NCBI RefSeq assembly: GCF_900299535.1
Contig: NZ_OMKE01000007.1
Coordinates: 69,501-133,500 of the forward strand
Direction: 5' to 3'
From: Aquimarina aquimarini
GTDB lineage: Bacteria > Bacteroidota > Bacteroidia > Flavobacteriales > Flavobacteriaceae
DNA length: 64,000 nt
Shown here: one piece after another, positions 57,617 through 64,000 of the stretch
How the letters are laid out: every line of letters starts with the position of its first letter
How positions within the stretch are numbered: position 1 is the first letter of the stretch
Program-made: the position numbers and the translations under genes
The notes under the pieces: generated by a model
The model's input: the letters and a program-made list of their open reading frames with translations, nothing else
What the model was told of the DNA's origin: nothing
Database searches by the model: none

Positions 57617-58288
57617 TTAGTGTTTATTTTTTATAAGATTAGGGTATTTTGTCTGAAATTTCTTCAATCTCGGTATAGATATGTTTCTTATGTATGGGTT
57701 GTTAGGGTTTCTTTTTTCGTAATCTTGATGGTATGCTTCTCCTTTCCAGAATTTTTGAAATGGTACTATTTCAGCTGCGATTCTTCTTTTTAATTGTTTT
57801 TTTAAAGCTTCTTTTTTTTCAATGATTATTTTTTTTTGTTTTTCATTTTGATAAAAAATAATCGATCTGTATTGTGGGCCATGATCTGGGCCTTGCCCGT
57901 TGATTTGTGTTGGATTTTGAGATCCAAAATATACATCTACTAATGTTGAGAAAGTTACTGTTTTTGGATCATAAATTATTTCTACAGCTTCTGCATGACC
58001 TGTTCGTCCTGTATTGCTAGACTCATAAGTAGGGTTTTTGGTATGCCCACCTGAGTAGCCTGATATAGATTCTTTTACGCCATGTACGCTTTCGTAAATT
58101 GCTTCTACGCACCAGAAACATCCGCTTGCAAAATAAGCCCTCTCTAAGCCGTTTTTGGGTTGAACCTGAACAGGAGTTATGTTTTGTGTAGGGGTGATTT
58201 CTTTTTGGTTGTTTTTTGATTGGCTATTGCCTTGGCAACTTGATAGTGTTATTGCAAGGATGCATAATATATATGGTATGTTTTTCAT
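57617..58288 (-). CDS. msrA: Peptide-methionine (S)-S-oxide reductase, lipoprotein
   Basis: 223 residues. A lipoprotein signal with lipobox LSSC (Cys18) and a Gln/Asn linker precedes the MsrA domain. AYFASGCFWCVEAIYESVHGV contains the catalytic Cys57 and the nearby Cys60; SGYSGGHTKNPTYE, TGHAEAVEIIYDP and DHGPQYRSIIFY complete the MsrA pattern. It repairs oxidised methionine, here in the periplasm at a membrane. No MsrB is fused or adjacent. The recycling reductant is not encoded nearby. Confidence 0.95.
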   Translation of the reverse strand: MKNIPYILCILAITLSSCQGNSQSKNNQKEITPTQNITPVQVQPKNGLERAYFASGCFWCVEAIYESVHGVKESISGYSGGHTKNPTYESSNTGRTGHAEAVEIIYDPKTVTFSTLVDVYFGSQNPTQINGQGPDHGPQYRSIIFYQNEKQKKIIIEKKEALKKQLKRRIAAEIVPFQKFWKGEAYHQDYEKRNPNNPYIRNISIPRLKKFQTKYPNLIKNKH

Positions 58289-58406
58289 GATAATATGGTT
58301 TTAATGATTGGTCAGGCTCTAGGTGTAAAACTTTCAAAATGGTTGATTAAAAAAATAAAGTTAAGGAGAAGGGGTTTGTTTATTCTTAAAGAATAGATAA
58401 AATATA

Positions 58407-58440
58407 AAAGACGACTATCAATGAAGATAGCCGTCTTTTT
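58407..58440 (-). terminator. Terminator of rho
   Basis: AAAAGACG-A-CTATC pairs with GATAG-C-CGTCTTTT around a short loop, with T-runs on both sides; it follows the minus-strand rho stop by 24 nt. Confidence 0.8.
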
Positions 58441-58463
58441 ATAGTATTTATATATGGTATCTC

Positions 58464-60137
58464 TTACCCGTTCATAGAGATAAGGAACTCATCATTGTTT
58501 CTTGTTTGTTTGAAACGATCATTAATAAACTCCATTGCTTCAACAGGATTCATATCTGCAAGGTATTTACGCATTACCCACATCCTTTGGATGGTTGTTT
58601 CATCTAGTAAGATATCATCTCGACGAGTACTTGATGATGTAAGGTCGATAGCAGGGAATATTCTACGGTTAGAGATTTTACGGTCTAATTGTAGTTCCAT
58701 GTTACCAGTTCCTTTAAACTCTTCAAAAATTACTTCGTCCATTTTAGAGCCTGTTTCTGTTAGTGCTGTTGCGATAATAGTTAACGAGCCTCCGTTTTCT
58801 ATATTACGAGCAGCCCCAAAGAAACGTTTTGGTTTATGCAAGGCATTGGCATCAACACCACCACTTAGTATTTTACCACTAGCTGGTTGTACTGTGTTGT
58901 ATGCACGAGCAAGCCTAGTGATAGAGTCTAATAGTATTACAACATCATGCCCACACTCTACTAATCTTTTTGCTTTTTCAAGTACGATGTTGGCTACTTT
59001 AACATGCTCATTGGCTTCTTTGTCAAAAGTAGAGGCAACAACTTCTCCTTTTACGTTACGTTGCATGTCTGTAACTTCTTCTGGTCTTTCATCTATAAGT
59101 AAAATCATTTGGTATACTTCTGGATGATTGGCTGCAATTGCATTGGCAACATCTTTGAGTAACATGGTCTTACCTGTCTTTGGTTGTGATACAATCATAC
59201 CGCGTTGCCCTTTTCCTATTGGGGCAAAAAGATCCATGATTCGTGTAGAGATCGTACTTTGTCTTTCTGCTAGGTTAAATTTTTCTTGAGGAAATAGAGG
59301 AGTAAGGTGTTCAAAAGAAACTCTATCTCGAACTACTTGTGGATCAAGGCCGTTAATTTTGTTTACTTTGATAAGAGGGAAATATTTTTCTCCTTCTTTA
59401 GGAGGGCGTACTTGTCCTAATACAGTATCTCCTGTTTTGAGTCCAAAAAGTCTTATTTGAGATTGTGATACATAGATATCATCTGGAGATGATAGGTAGT
59501 TGTAGTCACTTGATCTCAAAAACCCGTATCCATCCTGCATAATATCAAGTACACCTTCACTTTCTATAATTGCATCAAATTCAAAATCGGGTTCTTTATA
59601 GCGATTTCTGTTATCGCGATTCCCGTTTTCTTTTTTGTTATTATTATTGTTTCGAGTTTTGTTTTGTTGAGGTTTGTTGTCATTACCTCTGTTTCGATTT
59701 TCTTTTTTGTCTTCTCTGTTTTGTTGCGGTCTGTTTTTTTCGCCTTTGTCATTGTCTTTGACAACAGTTTTCTGAGAAGTAGTCTTTTGAGGTGTAGTTG
59801 TAGCTGGAGCTGGGGTTGTTTCTTCTTTAACCTTGCGCTCTTTTGTTGGTTTTACCTCTTTAGGTGTTGTGTTTTCAGTATTTTCAGTGTTTTCAGACTT
59901 GCGTGTGCGTGGTCTTCTTTGTCTAGTGTTGGGTTTAGGCTTTTCAGAATCTTTCTTTTCTGAAGGTTCCTCAGTAATCACTTGTTTTACTTTGCTAGGG
60001 TTCGTTGCCTGATAATCTAATATCTGATATACTAGATCAAGTTTTTTTAAGGTACGAAATTTAGGTACGTTAAGGTTTTTTGCAATTTCTTGCAATTCAG
60101 GAAGCTTTTTTGCTTTTAGTTCAGAAATTTCTAACAT
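58464..60137 (-). CDS. rho: Transcription termination factor Rho with long insertion
   Basis: 557 residues. Residues 1-45 are the Rho N-terminal helical domain ([19 protein letters not shown]). Residues 46-185 are a low-complexity Lys/Asn/Arg/Gln/Glu-rich insertion with runs such as [20 protein letters not shown]. The RNA-binding cold-shock-like domain follows ([16 protein letters not shown], 194-209), then Walker A SQPKTGKT (317-324), Walker [15 protein letters not shown] and the Q-loop/R-loop segment [22 protein letters not shown]. The hexamer pulls RNA from polymerase. An inverted repeat 75-97 nt upstream of the start could be part of its leader. Confidence 0.97.
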   Translation of the reverse strand: MLEISELKAKKLPELQEIAKNLNVPKFRTLKKLDLVYQILDYQATNPSKVKQVITEEPSEKKDSEKPKPNTRQRRPRTRKSENTENTENTTPKEVKPTKERKVKEETTPAPATTTPQKTTSQKTVVKDNDKGEKNRPQQNREDKKENRNRGNDNKPQQNKTRNNNNNKKENGNRDNRNRYKEPDFEFDAIIESEGVLDIMQDGYGFLRSSDYNYLSSPDDIYVSQSQIRLFGLKTGDTVLGQVRPPKEGEKYFPLIKVNKINGLDPQVVRDRVSFEHLTPLFPQEKFNLAERQSTISTRIMDLFAPIGKGQRGMIVSQPKTGKTMLLKDVANAIAANHPEVYQMILLIDERPEEVTDMQRNVKGEVVASTFDKEANEHVKVANIVLEKAKRLVECGHDVVILLDSITRLARAYNTVQPASGKILSGGVDANALHKPKRFFGAARNIENGGSLTIIATALTETGSKMDEVIFEEFKGTGNMELQLDRKISNRRIFPAIDLTSSSTRRDDILLDETTIQRMWVMRKYLADMNPVEAMEFINDRFKQTRNNDEFLISMNG

Positions 60138-60211
60138 TTAAATGTGTTATATAATTTTAGATTTAAATTTTCTAAAGAAGAATTCTAGGAAAATTTTATT
60201 TTCGAAGGTAA

Positions 60212-60234
60212 GTAACCTCATTTGAGAAGGTTAC
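60212..60234 (-). promoter_or_regulatory. Inverted repeat between rho and the DUF4293 gene
   Basis: GTAACCT (60212-60218) and AGGTTAC (60228-60234) are perfect complements separated by 9 bases. It lies between divergent starts. It could be a regulator site or part of the rho leader; Rho is autoregulated in other bacteria. Confidence 0.35.
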
Positions 60235-60329
60235 ATATTTTGAGATGCAAGTATACGACTTTATTTTTAATTATTTACACAATTATAAAAAGAAACTCTT
60301 ATTTTTGCTTTTTAGTTATAAGAAAATTA

Positions 60330-60737
60330 ATGTTACAAAGAATTCAAACCATATACCTTTTATTGGCCACTATAATTTCAGGAGGTCTTTGGGTGTATTT
60401 ACCATATGGATTAGATCAAAATGGACTAGAGCTTTTTGCGATAGGTAATCCATTTCTTTTGGCACTCTTTATAGGGTCGGCGGTCTTATCTTTTATTTCA
60501 ATATTTTTATTTAGAAACAGAAAGCTTCAATTTGTATTGGGGCGTATCAATATCTTATTAAACTTTATTTTACTAGGAGTATTTGTTTATTGGTCTCTAA
60601 CATTACCTGGAGGATCTGATCCTGTGAAGGGTATTGGGAAATTCATACCTATTATTTCTATCGTTTTATTAGTGATGGCCAATAAGGCTATTAAAAAGGA
60701 TGAAGATCTCGTAAAATCTGTAGATCGATTGCGATAA
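60330..60737 (+). CDS. DUF4293 family membrane protein
   Basis: 135 residues from the ATG of MLQRIQTIYLLLATIISGG; a 36-codon upstream extension is open but unrelated to the family. Four hydrophobic segments (about 6-22, 38-60, 68-88, 100-115) form a small integral membrane protein. The MLQRIQTIYLLL start matches DUF4293, common in Bacteroidota and of unknown function. Divergent from rho, an arrangement often seen in relatives (from memory). Confidence 0.8.
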   Translation: MLQRIQTIYLLLATIISGGLWVYLPYGLDQNGLELFAIGNPFLLALFIGSAVLSFISIFLFRNRKLQFVLGRINILLNFILLGVFVYWSLTLPGGSDPVKGIGKFIPIISIVLLVMANKAIKKDEDLVKSVDRLR

Positions 60738-60766
60738 ACCTAAAATCTTAGTAGTATTAGTGCGTT

Positions 60767-60799
60767 AAAACCCAGAGTATGCCAACTCTGGGTTTTTTT
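60767..60799 (+). terminator. Terminator of the DUF4293 gene
   Basis: AAAACCCAGAGT pairs with ACTCTGGGTTTT around a 6-base loop and runs into T7. Confidence 0.9.
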
Positions 60800-60860
60800 A
60801 TGAAATGATTTTGGATATAAATTTGAAAAAGGGGTAATTTGCTATAGATACAAATATGAT

Positions 60861-61907
60861 ATGCTAAGAAGAAAATATATAAAAAGTATCCTGCTGTTGT
60901 TAATAATACAGGTATGTATGTCATGTAATAATTCTTCATCTAATGATATTAGCTTTTATCATTGGAAAACAAATCTTGATCTTACTGATGAAGAAGCTTT
61001 GTTGTTTAAAGAGGTAGGAGCTAGAAAATTGTATTGTAAGTTTTTTGATGTTTCGTGGGTAGCATCAGAAAATGAAGCATATCCCAAAGCCACTATTCAG
61101 TTTCATAAAATAGATACAACCTTAATAAAAGAGATTGTTCCTGTGGTGTATATTACTAATGAGGTGTTTGAGAAGGTGAAAGTTTCTGATGATGTTACAA
61201 AATTGAGCTATCAGGTATTAGAAAAGATAAAGAGGTTGTATGATTCAAATTTGAAAAACGATTTTTTGATTAAAGAAATACAGTTTGATTGTGATTGGAC
61301 ACAAAATACACAAAAAGTATATTTCAATTTTTTAAATCAAATAAAGGAGTTGGATTCCTATAAGGAACTTGAAAAACCTTTAATTTCTGCTACGCTAAGA
61401 CTGCATCAGATAAAATATAAAAACAAAACAGGAATTCCTCCTGTAGATAAAGGAGTGATTATGTTTTATAATACAGGGCGTGTTTTTGATATAAAAGAAG
61501 AAAATTCTCTACTATCTCTTAATGAAGTAGCAAAGTATACTGGTAAATTGGCTGAGTATCCTTTACAGTATGATGTAGCCTTGCCTACTTTTTCGTGGGG
61601 TGTTGTGTTTAGAAATAATTCTTTTTTGGGATTGATTAATGATATAACAAAAAAGGATTTGAATGATGATTTTGAATATAAAAACGGGTATTATGAGGTA
61701 AAAAAGACGACTACTCTCAAATCTACCTTTTTGTCATTAGGAGATAAAGTACGGTTAGAGCAACCTACAGAAAAAGAATTGATTTTATTGGTAAAACAAA
61801 TTAGAAAGTTGTCATCAAGATCTGATTATACAGTGATTTATTATCATATAAATTCTAGTCTTAGTAAGAATTTGGGAGGTAAAACTCTACAAAAAATAAT
61901 AAACTAA
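60861..61907 (+). CDS. Lipoprotein of unknown function
   Basis: 348 residues. The lipoprotein signal ends at CMSC (Cys22), followed by NNSSSND. The body has alternating beta and alpha segments, such as ARKLYCKFFDVSW, IQFHKIDTT, IVPVVYITNEVF, IKEIQFDCDWTQ, LISATLRLHQIKY and GVIMFYNTG, with the look of a TIM barrel; DCDW and FYNTG could be active-site strands. Glycoside-hydrolase-like function (for instance DUF3142-like) is possible but not shown. It abuts the next gene with no gap, so the two probably act together. Confidence 0.6.
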   Translation: MLRRKYIKSILLLLIIQVCMSCNNSSSNDISFYHWKTNLDLTDEEALLFKEVGARKLYCKFFDVSWVASENEAYPKATIQFHKIDTTLIKEIVPVVYITNEVFEKVKVSDDVTKLSYQVLEKIKRLYDSNLKNDFLIKEIQFDCDWTQNTQKVYFNFLNQIKELDSYKELEKPLISATLRLHQIKYKNKTGIPPVDKGVIMFYNTGRVFDIKEENSLLSLNEVAKYTGKLAEYPLQYDVALPTFSWGVVFRNNSFLGLINDITKKDLNDDFEYKNGYYEVKKTTTLKSTFLSLGDKVRLEQPTEKELILLVKQIRKLSSRSDYTVIYYHINSSLSKNLGGKTLQKIIN

Positions 61908-64000
61908 ATGAAAAGTTTTTTTGTTTCTTGGCTACTTGTGTTAGCCTGTGCTTTTAGTTCTAATGCAATGAGAGGTCCAGTGTTTTGTGGAGGGGGAGAG
62001 TGGTATTATGCAGATGAATATTACCAGATTGTAGATAAGCACCTGCTCACAGACCCATCGTTATCTTCATTTTTGTATTGCCCAGAAGATCATTTTTGCG
62101 AAGATAGAGATAAGAAAGGAGAGAATGATAATATTGTAGAATGGAGAGCCTATTTAGAAAATGCTTTTAGTATTAAAGAGCTTATTGCTATAATAAATAA
62201 GTCTACAATTGATCAAATAGTTAAGATTGTTGAGCATAAGGATAAAACATATGATGCTAACTTGAACTTACTAAGCCAGAAGAAGAAAGAAAGCTTCTTG
62301 CGGTATTTGCTTTTTGCAAAAAAAACAGAAAATATTCAATCAGGTTCTTCAAATTACAATTCATGGTACCAAGGTGAAAATGAGAATCCTATAGCTTTTG
62401 ATAAAGAAGAGTTGTTGGAAGAAGCTTTGGAATTGTATAAAAAGAAGAATGATTCTTTTGTAAAAAACCGATTTGCCTTTCAAATTATACGGTTATGTCA
62501 TTATTTAGGGCGGAATCAAGATGCGCTAAATGCTTTTGATTCTTATTTGTCATATGATGTATCTTCTCGTTATATTTTTTACCGTTCATTAGAGCAAAAA
62601 GCGGGAGTATTGTATAATCTTAAGCAAATAAAGGAAAGTGCTACTTCTTTTGCAAAAGTCTATCGCGAATTGCCAGATAGAAGAGAGTATTGCTCATTGA
62701 GTCTTAGGATGTTGATGCAATTAGCAAATGCAGACTCTAGAAACCTTATAGATAATGCATACGATAGAGATAGCGAGATGTTTCGTTTTTTTAATGTGTT
62801 TTATGGAGGAGATAATGATCTTGCTGAAGCTGAAAATTTGATAAAAATCAACCCTAATTCTCCTTATTTAGAAGTGATTGTTATGCGAGTAATAGAGCAA
62901 TTACAGCATGATCTCTTTGAGGTTTTATCTATTACTAGTGAGCATCAATATAGTTTTTATGCTACTACAGAATATGATGCTAAATTTATAAATAAATTAG
63001 AAGGAATAGTAGAGAAGCAATCAGGAACTCATGCTGTAAAGAATAAAGAGTTATGGCAAATATTTTTAGGTTTTGTGAAAATATATGAAGGTAAAACTGG
63101 TGAAGGAAGCGCTGTTCTGCAAGAAATCCCTAAAAGTTCTAAGTACTTCTCTCAAGCACAACAATTGTTATTTGTTTCAAAGGTTTTAAAAATAGATGCG
63201 AAAATTGATAGAAAAGAATTAGATTCTTTATATCAGGAAAGTCAGCATAATTCTCATTTGAATAAGCAATGTTATGACTTTTTTATAAATAGAGTTGCAA
63301 AAGCATATTACACAAATCAAAATACAATCTTAGGTGTTTTGATGACACAAGGAGATATAGAAAAAAGAGATCATTTGTCTGAAATAGCAATAAATGCTTT
63401 TCAGCAGTTTTTGGATATCTCTGATAAAACATCTTTTGAGAAATATCTGTTGACAGTATTGCCTGCAGATCCGCAGAGTTATATTAATGAGATGCGAGGA
63501 ACTTTCTTTTTTAGATCAAATAGATTACCTGAAGCAATTGAGCAATATGAATCTATAAAAAAAACAAGTCCATATTACGGTAAAGGTATAAGAGGAGCAA
63601 TTTTTTCTGGAGCTATACGAGAATACTTTGATAGAGATTTTAGTATACAATCAGATCAAATACATGCACAGTATAAAGACTTGTTTTCAGGAAATGAGAT
63701 TGTAGATGAATATCATAAGGATGATAAACTGGCACTAGCAAAAATGTTACTTAAAATAGAAAAATTGGCAAATGATTACCCAGATAAGGCTGGAGAGTAT
63801 TATTATATGTTGGGCAATGCATGGTATAATCTAAGTGAAAGAGGTTGGTTTCCTTATGCTCTTAACTATTTTTATAATGATGATCGATATGAACTGGAAT
63901 ATAATAGTCCTACTCTTAAAGATTTAGTAAATTATGAAGCTGTGCAACATGCTGATTTTTATTATAAAAAAGCATTACAGACAAGTACGAATAAAGAAAT
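61908..64000 (+). CDS. Large exported helical-repeat protein (partial)
   Basis: At least 697 residues; the 3' end is outside the window. The ATG directly follows the TAA of the upstream lipoprotein gene. MKSFFVSWLLVLACAFSSNA is a signal peptide, with Cys14 as a less certain lipidation site. After a Cys-containing N-terminal part (VFCGGGEWYYADEYY, CPEDHFCED) the protein is mostly helical with TPR-like units, e.g. FQIIRLCHYLGRNQDALNAFDSYL and FRSNRLPEAIEQYESIKK. I do not recognise a named family. A scaffold role with its lipoprotein partner is inferred. Confidence 0.65.
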   Translation, partial: MKSFFVSWLLVLACAFSSNAMRGPVFCGGGEWYYADEYYQIVDKHLLTDPSLSSFLYCPEDHFCEDRDKKGENDNIVEWRAYLENAFSIKELIAIINKSTIDQIVKIVEHKDKTYDANLNLLSQKKKESFLRYLLFAKKTENIQSGSSNYNSWYQGENENPIAFDKEELLEEALELYKKKNDSFVKNRFAFQIIRLCHYLGRNQDALNAFDSYLSYDVSSRYIFYRSLEQKAGVLYNLKQIKESATSFAKVYRELPDRREYCSLSLRMLMQLANADSRNLIDNAYDRDSEMFRFFNVFYGGDNDLAEAENLIKINPNSPYLEVIVMRVIEQLQHDLFEVLSITSEHQYSFYATTEYDAKFINKLEGIVEKQSGTHAVKNKELWQIFLGFVKIYEGKTGEGSAVLQEIPKSSKYFSQAQQLLFVSKVLKIDAKIDRKELDSLYQESQHNSHLNKQCYDFFINRVAKAYYTNQNTILGVLMTQGDIEKRDHLSEIAINAFQQFLDISDKTSFEKYLLTVLPADPQSYINEMRGTFFFRSNRLPEAIEQYESIKKTSPYYGKGIRGAIFSGAIREYFDRDFSIQSDQIHAQYKDLFSGNEIVDEYHKDDKLALAKMLLKIEKLANDYPDKAGEYYYMLGNAWYNLSERGWFPYALNYFYNDDRYELEYNSPTLKDLVNYEAVQHADFYYKKALQTSTNKE

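Noticed and set aside
58495-59963. Open frames antisense to rho
   Set aside because: Rho is intact on the minus strand and the antisense frames have no family match or start signals.

Overview
The window reads as a chromosomal segment of a Bacteroidota bacterium, most likely a marine flavobacterium of the Flavobacteriaceae. The evidence is a low-GC genome with few Shine-Dalgarno sites, Bacteroidota-type promoters (TTG, 19 bp, TAnnTTTG), a SusC/SusD pair, a zinc-free L36 and S14, a Rho factor with a long Asn/Lys/Arg-rich insertion, and a str-S10-spc-alpha superoperon that has no tuf between fusA and rpsJ and runs on to carA, eno and gltA. I saw no tRNA, rRNA, CRISPR array, insertion sequence or prophage. 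The window looks like core genome with a few lineage-specific surface and hypothetical proteins.

Layout. 1-242 is the end of obg. 694-7550 (minus) holds a DUF2459-like protein and a 2034-residue alpha-2-macroglobulin with an intact CAEQ thioester. 7899-17314 is a mixed stretch: an Mpl-type peptidoglycan recycling ligase, a DUF1569 protein, a small secreted protein, radC, a degenerate polysaccharide-deacetylase-like gene overlapping a YjjG-type nucleotidase, a secreted hypothetical, rarA, a rhomboid protease and rlmB. 17427-23280 (minus) is a SusC-SusD-lipoprotein operon ending in a strong terminator.

23892-41107 is the ribosomal superoperon: rpsL-rpsG-fusA-rpsJ, then rplC through rpmC, rpsQ through infA, and rpmJ-rpsM-rpsK-rpsD-rpoA-rplQ, with secY inside. 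Most genes are 0-24 nt apart. The five longer spacers (before rplC, rpsH, rpmJ, rpsD and rplQ) each contain a hairpin, four of them nested hairpins with internal loops. This is the most interesting signal in the window and suggests a set of cis-regulatory or processing elements in the ribosomal mRNA. A second promoter lies before rpmJ.

41304-47927 carries carA, eno and gltA, then an arginase/CtlX pair that could both yield ornithine, and an Rrf2 regulator. 47949-64000 contains a CpcT/CpeT-family lipoprotein, an SDR/DUF2867 protein, argS, a GNAT acetyltransferase, ffh, folD, an SH3 plus Ala-rich coiled-coil secreted protein, lipoprotein MsrA, rho, a DUF4293 membrane protein, and an abutting pair of unrecognised exported proteins, the second cut by the window edge.
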